This document shows positions 52,255 to 60,387 of a stretch of DNA of 64,000 nucleotides, one piece after another (position 1 is the first letter of the stretch; the number at the start of each line of letters is the position of its first letter). A program made the position numbers and the translations under genes. Where the stretch lies: NCBI GenBank assembly GCA_900545015.1, contig UQXJ01000006.1:8768-72767 (forward strand). The letters run 5' to 3'. The notes beneath the pieces were generated by a model. It did no database searches. It was not told where the DNA came from and saw only the letters and a list, made by a program, of their open reading frames with translations. The stretch is from an uncultured Mollicutes bacterium (lineage in GTDB: Bacteria > Bacillota_I > Bacilli_A > RFN20 > CAG-826).

Positions 52255-53199
52255 ATGAAGAAAAAAATAATATATGTTTCAGGAGTTTTAAATTTTGAAA
52301 CAATCGTGGATGTTGATTCATTCCCAATTTTCTATTGCCCAGTTGAGTATCCATTCTTTGGTATAAACTCGACAGTAGGTGGTCAAGCATATAATATCGC
52401 AAAAGCACTTACAACACTTGGAGGCAATAAAGTTATTCTCGGTGGTGAAGTTGGAAATGATTTACTTGGAAAAGTTCTAATTGATGAAATCAACAAACTC
52501 GGAATCGATGCATCCTCTGTTGATACAAAATTAGAACAAACACCAACTTCTGCTATCTTTGTTGATAGAGATTGCAACACAAAAATTTATAATGATTTAA
52601 AAGATTTACAAGATGTCAAAAAAGACATTAAAAAAGAAATTAAAAACCTTAAAGCAAGTGATTTAGTCGTATTATCAAATACTAATTTCAATAGAGAAAT
52701 TTTATTAAAAGCTAAAGAACTTGGTAAAAAAGTAGCAAGTGATGTCCATATCGTTGGATCGACTGATGATGAATTCAACCAAGATTTTATGAAATATAGC
52801 GACATCCTTTTTTTAAGTAAAAAAGGTCTTAATAATTATAAATATGAGGACTTCCTCCTTGAAATCTATAACAAATACCATAATGAAATCATTGTTTTAG
52901 GTGAAGGTAGAGAAGGTGCAATGGTTTTAATTGCTAAAGAGAAAGTAATTTATCATATTGATGCTATCACTTTAAGAACTATTGTTAATACAGTCGGTAG
53001 TAGAGATGCATTATTCTCAGCATTCTTACATTATTATTTAAGAAGAAGAAATCCATTAAAAGCTCTTGAACTCGCTGAAGTATTTACATCAATTAAGATT
53101 GGTGAAATGGGCGGATCAAATGGATTCGTTAATGCTAAAGTTGTTAATAAGCAATTTAAAGATGTCGACTTCGATGTTTATAAAATTAAACAATTCTAA
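52255..53199 (+). CDS. PfkB-family carbohydrate kinase with an altered GAGD motif
   Basis: 314 residues. GGQAYNIAKALTTLGG is the N-terminal PfkB signature, and GEVGNDLLGK follows. The C-terminal motif, normally DTxGAGD, reads NTVGSRDALFSAFLHYYL: the catalytic Asp is kept, but the Gly-Ala-Gly anion hole has become G-S-R. The family phosphorylates ribose, fructose, nucleosides or related substrates. The substitution could change activity or make it a non-catalytic sensor. The start was chosen from promoter and Shine-Dalgarno; the longer ORF has an implausible hydrophobic lead. Confidence 0.82.
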   Translation: MKKKIIYVSGVLNFETIVDVDSFPIFYCPVEYPFFGINSTVGGQAYNIAKALTTLGGNKVILGGEVGNDLLGKVLIDEINKLGIDASSVDTKLEQTPTSAIFVDRDCNTKIYNDLKDLQDVKKDIKKEIKNLKASDLVVLSNTNFNREILLKAKELGKKVASDVHIVGSTDDEFNQDFMKYSDILFLSKKGLNNYKYEDFLLEIYNKYHNEIIVLGEGREGAMVLIAKEKVIYHIDAITLRTIVNTVGSRDALFSAFLHYYLRRRNPLKALELAEVFTSIKIGEMGGSNGFVNAKVVNKQFKDVDFDVYKIKQF

Positions 53200-53218
53200 T
53201 ATTTATAATTAAAAGCAT

Positions 53219-53243
53219 AAGCCTCCACAAATCGTGGAGGCTT
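53219..53243. terminator. Bidirectional terminator between kinase and pgcA
   Basis: AAGCCTCCAC (53219-53228) and GTGGAGGCTT (53234-53243) pair perfectly around AAATC, with T-rich and A-rich flanks on the two strands. It lies between two convergent genes and can end both. Confidence 0.85.
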
Positions 53244-53247
53244 TATT

Positions 53248-54930
53248 TTATTTAATGAATTTTAATACAGATTCATGAAGTTTTTGTTCTTCTTTTTTTG
53301 CTTCTTCTTTATTAATTGAAGATATTGATAAATATGTCTTTAATTTTGGTTCTGTTCCACTTGGTCTAACAACAAGAGATGAATTATCACTTAAAATGAA
53401 TTTAATAACGTTTGATTTTGGTAATCCATCAATTCCTTTATTATAATCGAGTACTTTTAATACTTTTTTATTTCCAAATTCTTTAATATCTTTTCTAAAA
53501 GAATCCATGATATTATTCATTTTAGTAAATCCTTCTGTTCCATCAAATTCAAATGAATATAAAGTATTTAATGTATAACCAAACTTTTTATAAAGTTCAT
53601 CTAATTTATCAAGAAGTGAAATTCCTTTGCTCTTATAGTAACTAAACATTTCTACGATTAAAAAAGCACCATTAACAGCATCTTTATCTCTAACATAAGT
53701 TCCACTTAAGCAACCATAAGATTCTTCAAAACCAAAAATATATGATTTTTCTTTTCCTTCTTTTTCAAGTTTTCCAATAATTTCACCAATATATTTAAAT
53801 CCTGTTAAAACATCATAAGTTTTAACGCCATAGCTTGAAGCAATTCTTTCTGCCATATCGATTGTAACAATTGTTTTTACCATTATTGGATCTTTTGGCA
53901 TTATATTTAAAGCAATTCTTCTTGAACAAATATAATCCAAAAGTAGCATTCCTGTTTCGTTTCCAGTTAATAATTGATATTCATCATTTTTATTTTTAAC
54001 AGCAATGCCAACTCTATCACAATCTGGATCAGTTGCTAAAAGCAAATCAGCATTATGATTTTTAGCATATTCCATTCCTAAAGCCATAGCTTCTTTTATT
54101 TCTGGATTTGGATATGGGCAGTTTGGAAAATAACCATTTGGAAATTCTTGTTCTTTTACAACTGTAATATTTGTATATCCCGCTTCTTTTAAAGCACGAG
54201 TTACGCATTTTAAACCAGTTCCATTAAGCGGAGAATAAACAATTGATGCATTTTTGTCTATCAATTCACCACCTAAAAGTGAAGTTTTTTTAACTTCTTC
54301 AATAAATGAAGTTAAAGTAATTGGTTCAATATATTTGATTAGTCCTTTTTCAAATCCTTCATCAAATCTCATTATCTTAATATCATTAAATACATCAGTT
54401 TTTTCAATATCAGCAAGAATTTCATCTGCTGCTTCATTTGTAATTTGACATCCATCGCTTCCATAAACTTTATAACCATTATATTTAGAAGGATTATGAC
54501 TTGCAGTAATCATAACGCCAGCTGCAGCTTTAAAATATCTTGTAGCATAAGAGAGCGTTGAAACAGGCGAAATATAAGGATAAATTCTAACTTTTATATT
54601 ATTTCCAGCAAAAACTCTAGCAGTAATTTCACTAAACAAATCACTTTTGAGTCTAGAATCTCTAGAAATTGCAACGAGTCTATCTTCTTTTTTGTAGTGT
54701 CTATTAATATAGTTAGCAAGTCCTTGAGTAGCTTTAGCAACTGTATAAATATTCATTCTATTTGTACCTACGCCAATTACGCCTCTTAACCCACCAGTTC
54801 CAAATTCTAAATCCTTATAAAAAGCATCTTGAATTTGTTCTTCACTTAATGAATTTAATTCTTTAATTAAATCAATGTCTTCAGTAGCATTATTTTTCCA
54901 TCTTTCGAATTCAACTTTAATATTGTTCAT
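53248..54930 (-). CDS. pgcA: Phosphoglucomutase/phosphomannomutase
   Basis: 560 residues, as in Bacillus PgcA. It interconverts glucose-1- and glucose-6-phosphate (or the mannose forms). The phosphoserine loop is MITASHNPSKYNGYK with S144. ATDPDCDRVGIA is the metal loop, GFEESYG the sugar loop, and VRPSGTEPKLKTYLS the phosphate-binding loop. Together with manA it can make nucleotide-sugar precursors for the glycosyltransferases at 35-38 kb. A GAGG site precedes the start. Confidence 0.95.
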   Translation of the reverse strand: MNNIKVEFERWKNNATEDIDLIKELNSLSEEQIQDAFYKDLEFGTGGLRGVIGVGTNRMNIYTVAKATQGLANYINRHYKKEDRLVAISRDSRLKSDLFSEITARVFAGNNIKVRIYPYISPVSTLSYATRYFKAAAGVMITASHNPSKYNGYKVYGSDGCQITNEAADEILADIEKTDVFNDIKIMRFDEGFEKGLIKYIEPITLTSFIEEVKKTSLLGGELIDKNASIVYSPLNGTGLKCVTRALKEAGYTNITVVKEQEFPNGYFPNCPYPNPEIKEAMALGMEYAKNHNADLLLATDPDCDRVGIAVKNKNDEYQLLTGNETGMLLLDYICSRRIALNIMPKDPIMVKTIVTIDMAERIASSYGVKTYDVLTGFKYIGEIIGKLEKEGKEKSYIFGFEESYGCLSGTYVRDKDAVNGAFLIVEMFSYYKSKGISLLDKLDELYKKFGYTLNTLYSFEFDGTEGFTKMNNIMDSFRKDIKEFGNKKVLKVLDYNKGIDGLPKSNVIKFILSDNSSLVVRPSGTEPKLKTYLSISSINKEEAKKEEQKLHESVLKFIK

Positions 54931-55014
54931 TTTAATATTTCCTCACCAAAAATATTTTAATCGCAATTCGACTAAAGGTTAAATATTTTTGTATTATTAG
55001 TAACAAATTATAAA

Positions 55015-55944
55015 TTATAAATGTGATTCGTCTTTATGGTCCGATGGATTGACATGAATTGAAATATGTTTTACTTCTTTAAATTCACTTATTATTTTTT
55101 GCCTAACTTCTTCACTTATATTATGAGCTTCTTCTAAGCTTAAAGTTTTAGAACAAGAAATTTCAATTTCAAGTAGGATACGATTTGAAAATTTTCTGCT
55201 TCTTAAAGTATCAATGTGTTCAACACCATTTACACTCATTATAGAGTTTCTAATTTTATTTTCTAAATCTTTATCGACTGCTTTATCAAGTAAACTACTT
55301 CCACTTTCAATAGCAATTTTTATTAAACTAAATCCAACAATTACATCAACTACAAGGCCGAGAATAGGGTCGATAATTTTTAATGAATCATTTGTAATAA
55401 AAAATAAAGTTAAAACAGAAACTAAAGATACAAAAGTTGATAAACTATCACTTAAATGATCAATTGCTTGAACTTTTAGAACTTGTGATTTTAATCTTTT
55501 ACTTGAAATATATGTAAAAATAAATAGTAAACCTTTTACAACTAAAGCTGAAATTACCATGATCAAAGCGATAATTAAATTTGAATTATCTGATTCTAAA
55601 TATTCTTTATTTATAATGTTTAAAACTGATTTATAAGCTAAAAATAAAGCCAGCATAAAAAGAACAATTGAAACAATTAAACTAACTAAAGATTCAATTA
55701 ATTCGTGTCCAAATTGATGATCCTCATCTGCTTTTTTACTTGCAGCTTTATTTGAAAATAAAGCAATTAAGCAAGTGAAAATATCGCCAAATGAATTAAA
55801 TCCATCACTAATAAGCGTAAAATTCATAGTTAAGAATCCACCAACAAATTTAATAATTGCTAATAAAATATTAGCTAAAATTTCAACTATACATACTTTT
55901 TTTATTCTTTTAAAATATGCATCACCAAATATCTCGTTTTCCAT
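55015..55944 (-). CDS. Cation diffusion facilitator family transporter
   Basis: 309 residues with six membrane helices and a C-terminal cytoplasmic domain. The metal site has DGFNSFGD in helix 2 and DHLSDSLS in helix 5. DEDHQFGHELIESL lies in the loop before helix 3. The tail ends VKHISIHVNPSDH with a His/Asp-rich end. It exports Zn, Mn or Fe by proton exchange; the metal cannot be read reliably. It stands alone. Confidence 0.92.
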   Translation of the reverse strand: MENEIFGDAYFKRIKKVCIVEILANILLAIIKFVGGFLTMNFTLISDGFNSFGDIFTCLIALFSNKAASKKADEDHQFGHELIESLVSLIVSIVLFMLALFLAYKSVLNIINKEYLESDNSNLIIALIMVISALVVKGLLFIFTYISSKRLKSQVLKVQAIDHLSDSLSTFVSLVSVLTLFFITNDSLKIIDPILGLVVDVIVGFSLIKIAIESGSSLLDKAVDKDLENKIRNSIMSVNGVEHIDTLRSRKFSNRILLEIEISCSKTLSLEEAHNISEEVRQKIISEFKEVKHISIHVNPSDHKDESHL

Positions 55945-56001
55945 AATGAAATACTATATACCTATATTTTAAATTAGTGATAGTTAACATTTAAAAATAT
56001 G

Positions 56002-56028
56002 AAAAATAGGCGATTGGTTTCGCCTATT
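56002..56028 (-). terminator. Terminator of the marR-ABC operon
   Basis: AATAGGCGA (56005-56013) pairs with TCGCCTATT (56020-56028); on the minus strand T bases follow (56006-56002). It lies 20 bases after the second ABC gene. Confidence 0.85.
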
Positions 56029-56047
56029 CATTTACTTTTAAAATAAA

Positions 56048-57958
56048 TTATTCAAGTTCAAATGCGCCTGTATAAAGTTGATAATAAACGCCTTTTAGTT
56101 TAATTAAATCATCATGAGAACCTCTTTCAATGATTCTTCCGTGATCTAAAACCATAATAACATCACTATTTCTAACTGTTGAAAGTCTATGAGCAATAAC
56201 AAATACTGTACGGCCTTTCATTAAGTTATCCATACCTTTTGAGACAATTGCTTCAGTTCTTGTATCAATCGAAGAAGTTGCTTCATCAAGAATCATAACA
56301 GGAGCATTATGAACTGCAGCTCTAGCAATTGATAAAAGTTGTCTTTGGCCTTGAGATAAATTAGCACCATCATTAGTTAACATTGTTTGATAGCCTAGTG
56401 GTAAACGAGTTATAAAGCTATCTGCGTTAGCGAGTTTTGCAGCTGCAATACATTCTTCATCAGTTGCATCAAGTTTACCATAACGAATGTTATCCATGAT
56501 TGTACCTGTAAATAAATTTGTATCTTGGAGAACCATTCCAAGACTTGCTCTTAAATTTTTTTTAGAGATTTTATTAATGTTAATTCCGTCATATCTAATT
56601 TTTCCATCAGCAATATCGTAGAATCTATTAATAAGATTTGTAATTGTTGTTTTTCCTGCGCCTGTTGAGCCAACAAACGCAACTTTTTGTCCTGGTTTTG
56701 CATAAAGTGTAACGTTATGAAGAACAACTTTATTTGGTTCATAAGAAAAATCAACATCAAACATTCTTATATCACCTTTTAATAAGGTATAAGTAACACT
56801 TGAATCTGCACTATGAGGATGTTTCCAAGCCCATAATGTTGCTTCTTTTTCATTACATTCAATAATGTTTCCGTTTTCATCGTATTTTCCTCTAACAAGG
56901 GTAACATAACCATCATCAACTTCTTTTTCTTCATCAAGTAATGAGCAAATTCTTTGAGATCCACCAATTGCAAGAGCAATGACGTTCATTTGATTAGACA
57001 TTTGAGCAGAAGCATTCGTAAATTGTCTAACCATTGGTAAGAATGAAACAATAATACCAATTGAAAGTCCAGTTTCATCGTATCCTTTTAAAGAAACATT
57101 AGGGACTTTATAAATAAAGAATAATGTTCCGATTAAAGCAACGATAACATACAAGATGTTTCCAATATTTCCTAGAGAAGGCATAAGAATATTTGCATAA
57201 CTACTAGCTTTAGTTGCAACATCCTTTAAGTCAGCATTAATTACATCAAAATTCGCTTCAGCTTCTTCTTCGTGACAGAAAGATTTAATTACTTTAAGTC
57301 CGTTCATCATTTCTTCATCATATCCTTCTTGTTTGCCAATTACTTTTTGTTGAGCAATGAAGTTTTTTGAAGATTTTCCACCAATATTTTTAATTGTAAA
57401 AACCATTATAACCATGCCAATTACAACAACAAGTGAAAGCCATAACGATGATACAAGCATAATTGATATGATAGAAAAGAAAGTACATGCAAACATTAAA
57501 ACTTCAGGGATACTATTAATAATTAATTGTCTAATTGTATCAACGTCGTTGATATAAATTGACATGATGTCACCTTTTTCGTGTGTATCAAAATATTTTA
57601 TAGGAAGATCTTCCATATGATCGAATAAGTCTTTACGAAGTTCATCCATAAACACTTGTCCACTTACAGCAGTTAATTGACTATATGTGAAGCCAGCTAA
57701 AATGCTAATAACATAAGCTCCAATAAGTAAAAATCCTGAATACATAATGCTAGTCCATGCTTCGCTTCTTGAAGTAACATCATCTAGTGGAGTTTTAATA
57801 ATTTCTGTTAAAGTATTACTAACTTTTTGAAGAGTTAAAGGTGCAGAAATACTGCCTAATGCAGTAAGTAAAACGCAAATAACCATGCAAATAAAGGTTA
57901 TTTTATGTTTTTTAATATATAAGCCAATAACTCTAAATAAAGGAGATTTCTTTTTCAT
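56048..57958 (-). CDS. ABC exporter half-transporter, catalytically complete subunit
   Basis: 636 residues: six membrane helices (to about residue 330), an inserted linker of about 60 residues (RGKYDENGNIIECNEKEAT region), then the ATPase. Walker A is GSTGAGKTT, Walker B is MILDEATSSID with the catalytic Glu, and the signature is LSQGQ. It is translated from TAATG overlapping the upstream subunit stop. Partner of the degenerate subunit; the pair fits heterodimeric multidrug/peptide exporters of BmrCD/LmrCD type. Confidence 0.92.
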   Translation of the reverse strand: MKKKSPLFRVIGLYIKKHKITFICMVICVLLTALGSISAPLTLQKVSNTLTEIIKTPLDDVTSRSEAWTSIMYSGFLLIGAYVISILAGFTYSQLTAVSGQVFMDELRKDLFDHMEDLPIKYFDTHEKGDIMSIYINDVDTIRQLIINSIPEVLMFACTFFSIISIMLVSSLWLSLVVVIGMVIMVFTIKNIGGKSSKNFIAQQKVIGKQEGYDEEMMNGLKVIKSFCHEEEAEANFDVINADLKDVATKASSYANILMPSLGNIGNILYVIVALIGTLFFIYKVPNVSLKGYDETGLSIGIIVSFLPMVRQFTNASAQMSNQMNVIALAIGGSQRICSLLDEEKEVDDGYVTLVRGKYDENGNIIECNEKEATLWAWKHPHSADSSVTYTLLKGDIRMFDVDFSYEPNKVVLHNVTLYAKPGQKVAFVGSTGAGKTTITNLINRFYDIADGKIRYDGININKISKKNLRASLGMVLQDTNLFTGTIMDNIRYGKLDATDEECIAAAKLANADSFITRLPLGYQTMLTNDGANLSQGQRQLLSIARAAVHNAPVMILDEATSSIDTRTEAIVSKGMDNLMKGRTVFVIAHRLSTVRNSDVIMVLDHGRIIERGSHDDLIKLKGVYYQLYTGAFELE

Positions 57959-59781
57959 TAGTCATTACCTCCTACTTTATTTTGAATATTATAAATTTCT
58001 TTATAAATCTCATTTGTCTTTAAAAGTTCTTCATGAGTACCCATGCCATTAATCATTCCATCATCCATTACAAGAATTAAATCAGCATCTTCGACACTGC
58101 TTAATCTTTGAGCGATTATGATCTTTGTTGTATTAGGAAGGGCTTTTCTTAAGCCTTCTTTAATTAAAGCATCTGTCTTTGTATCAACAGCACTCGTTGA
58201 GTCATCAAAAATTAATACTTTTGGTTTTTTAAGAATTGCACGAGCAATGCATAATCTTTGTTTTTGACCACCACTAACGTTTGATCCACCTTGTTGAATA
58301 TATGTTTCATATTTATCAGGGAAACCTTCAACAAATGAATCAGCTTGAGCTATTTTACATGCTTCAACAATTTCTTCATCAGTTGCATTTTTATTACCCC
58401 ATTTTAGGTTATCTTTAATCGTACCTGAGAATAGTATGTTCTTTTGAAGAACCATAGAAACATTATTTCTTAATGTTTTGATATCATAATCTTTAACATT
58501 AATTCCACTTACAAGGACTTCACCTTCTGTAGTATCGTAAAATCTTGAAATCAAATTAACAAGTGTTGACTTACTGCTTCCAGTTCCACCAACTATACCA
58601 ATCATTTGTCCGTTTTTGATTTTTAAGTTAATGTTACTTAAAGCAAATCTTTTTGCAGTTTCTTTATATTTAAAACTAACATTTTTAAATTCAATTGTTC
58701 CATCTTTGACTTCAGTTACTGGATTAACAGGATTAACAATTGTAGGTTTTTCAATAAGTACTTCATAAACTCTTTCCATACTAGCCATTGACATAGTAAT
58801 CATGACAAAAATCATTGAAACCATCATTAAACTAGACAAAATTTGTGCACCGTAAGTAATCATTGAACTCATTTGCCCTAATGTTAAATCACCAGCAGGA
58901 TTGCCATCGGCGTCAATATAACCGCTTTGGATAATAATAAGTGAACCAATAAAAATAATTAAACTCATTGATAAATACATTGTGCACATCATGATTGGGT
59001 TATTTAAAGCAATAATTCTTTCTGCTTTAACAAAACCTTTTTTAATTTCATCACTAGCTTTACCAAATTTTTCTTTTTCATAATCTTCTCTAACGTAAGT
59101 TTTTACAACTCTAATGCCTCTAACATTTTCTTCAATAGATTCATTAAGTTTATCGAACTTAGTAAATACTTTCATGAAAATTGGAATAACAATACGAATA
59201 ATAATTCCTAAAGCAAGAATAAGTACAGGAATTGTTATTGCAAAAATCCAAGAAACTTGAGGTGATTGAATAATTGTCATAACAAGAGCAAAAATTAACA
59301 TTAGCGGAGCTCTAATTCCTATTCTTATAGTAACCATAAAAGCATTTTGGATATAGAAAACATCAACAGTTTGTCTTGTAACTAGACTTGAAACTGAAAA
59401 TTTATCTATATTATTAAAGGAAAAGGAATTTATTTTACGAAATAATGCACTTTTTAATGTTGTCGAATAGCCTACAGAAGCTTTAGCTGAAGTTTTAGCC
59501 GAAGTAAAACCACATATAAAACTACACATTGCCAATCCAAGTAATATTCCACCATAAGTTAAAGCAATATTTAACATTTCTCCACTTGCGCTTTTTTGCA
59601 TAACATCAATAAGTTTAGCCATTACAAAAGGTATACAACATTCAAAGAATGTTTCTAGTGCAATAAAAACGATAGAAAGAATTGCTTCTTTTTTATAGTC
59701 TCTAGCATATTTATATAACGCTTTGACCATATCAGAAAATTTGTAATCTGTTGTTTTAATATTTTTCATTAGACTTTTCAT
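57958..59781 (-). CDS. ABC exporter half-transporter, degenerate subunit
   Basis: 607 residues from the ATG at 59781, nine bases after GGAGG. Six membrane helices precede the ATPase. Walker A is GGTGSSKST (Ser where Gly is usual), the signature is VSGGQ, and Walker B reads LIFDDSTSAVD, with Asp replacing the catalytic Glu. That asymmetry is the hallmark of heterodimeric exporters in which one ATP site is inactive. It overlaps the marR gene end by 26 bases, so the three genes are one unit. Confidence 0.92.
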   Translation of the reverse strand: MKSLMKNIKTTDYKFSDMVKALYKYARDYKKEAILSIVFIALETFFECCIPFVMAKLIDVMQKSASGEMLNIALTYGGILLGLAMCSFICGFTSAKTSAKASVGYSTTLKSALFRKINSFSFNNIDKFSVSSLVTRQTVDVFYIQNAFMVTIRIGIRAPLMLIFALVMTIIQSPQVSWIFAITIPVLILALGIIIRIVIPIFMKVFTKFDKLNESIEENVRGIRVVKTYVREDYEKEKFGKASDEIKKGFVKAERIIALNNPIMMCTMYLSMSLIIFIGSLIIIQSGYIDADGNPAGDLTLGQMSSMITYGAQILSSLMMVSMIFVMITMSMASMERVYEVLIEKPTIVNPVNPVTEVKDGTIEFKNVSFKYKETAKRFALSNINLKIKNGQMIGIVGGTGSSKSTLVNLISRFYDTTEGEVLVSGINVKDYDIKTLRNNVSMVLQKNILFSGTIKDNLKWGNKNATDEEIVEACKIAQADSFVEGFPDKYETYIQQGGSNVSGGQKQRLCIARAILKKPKVLIFDDSTSAVDTKTDALIKEGLRKALPNTTKIIIAQRLSSVEDADLILVMDDGMINGMGTHEELLKTNEIYKEIYNIQNKVGGND

Positions 59782-60217
59782 TTTCATAATCCTCCATTTT
59801 AATAATAATTTTATCTAGAAGCTCAAATAATTTATCTTGTTCGCTTTCAGACAAAGCGCTAAGAACAATTTCGTTTCCTTTATCCATAATTTCTTGAGCC
59901 TTTATACTTAATTCTCTTCCTTTATCAGTAAGCAATATCTCTTTATACCTCGAATCTCCATTTTTTCCTGATCCTCTACTTATTAATTTATTTTGTTCCA
60001 TCGAGTTTAGCATCTCACAAACACAAGATTTTTTTAAATTAAAATGTTCCTCAATGTTTTTAGCATATACTTCTTTACCATTTTTTTCTTGATCAGCTAA
60101 AAAGCATACAACAACACACTGTGAATCACTTGAGCCAATTTGCTTGGCATTAAAAATCAAATTCCTTTTTAAGAAATTCATTAAATACTTTAATCTTTGG
60201 AAAATCTTTTTCTTCAT
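59756..60217 (-). CDS. MarR-family transcriptional regulator
   Basis: 153 residues from the ATG at 60217. Winged helix: CVVVCFLADQEKNGKEVYAKNIEEHFNLKKSCVCEMLNSMEQNKLISR with the wing RGSGKNGDSRYKEILLTDKGREL. MarR proteins bind palindromes in their own promoters and release them on ligand binding. A perfect inverted repeat lies at the predicted start of transcription, and the gene leads the exporter operon, so autoregulated drug- or peptide-induced expression is likely. An upstream in-frame ATG at 60238 lies next to the -10 box and is unlikely. Confidence 0.88.
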   Translation of the reverse strand: MKKKIFQRLKYLMNFLKRNLIFNAKQIGSSDSQCVVVCFLADQEKNGKEVYAKNIEEHFNLKKSCVCEMLNSMEQNKLISRGSGKNGDSRYKEILLTDKGRELSIKAQEIMDKGNEIVLSALSESEQDKLFELLDKIIIKMEDYENEKSNEKY

Positions 60218-60221
60218 AATA

Positions 60222-60235
60222 GTTCGGATACGAAC
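60222..60235. promoter_or_regulatory. MarR operator candidate
   Basis: GTTCGGATACGAAC: a perfect 5-4-5 inverted repeat. It begins four bases from the -10 box (60239-60244) and ends five bases before the marR ATG, so binding would block initiation. Confidence 0.6.
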
Positions 60236-60238
60236 CAT

Positions 60239-60267
60239 ATTTTAATGAGAATTAAAAAAGATGTAAA
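60239..60267 (-). promoter_or_regulatory. Promoter of the marR-ABC operon
   Basis: TTTACA (60267-60262) and TAAAAT (60244-60239) on the minus strand with a 17-base spacer. The start would lie near 60232, inside the inverted repeat. Confidence 0.55.
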
Positions 60268-60289
60268 CAATTTTTTTATTTTTCAAAAA

Positions 60290-60303
60290 AGTAAACGCTT
60301 ACA
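60290..60303. promoter_or_regulatory. Cre-like site upstream of the marR operon
   Basis: AGTAAACGCTTACA matches the cre consensus TGWAANCGNTNWCA at all but the first position. It lies 22 bases upstream of the -35, where CcpA binding could activate rather than repress. Confidence 0.5.
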
Positions 60304-60309
60304 TCCATC

Positions 60310-60352
60310 TATTAACAAGTACTTATAATCTACTAAATAACTACTAATTCAC
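60310..60352 (+). repeat. TACTAA iterations beside motif copy 5
   Basis: CTACTAAATA, CTACTAATT and CTACTAATC follow each other at about 11-base steps. Nearly the same series (CTACTAAATA, CTACTAATT, TACTAA) lies at 726-756 beside motif copy 1. Confidence 0.45.
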
Positions 60353-60365
60353 TACTAATCAATTA

Positions 60366-60387
60366 AAAATAATCGAGATTTGCAGGC
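60366..60387 (-). repeat. Dispersed motif, copy 5 (inverted)
   Basis: Minus strand: CCTGCAAATCTCGATTATTT followed by TT. It matches the consensus of the other four copies with a few changes and abuts the end of the ABC-F gene. Confidence 0.45.

Noticed and set aside
60218..60238. Upstream start of MarR at 60238
   Set aside because: That ATG abuts the -10 box and overlaps the operator; the mRNA would begin after it.
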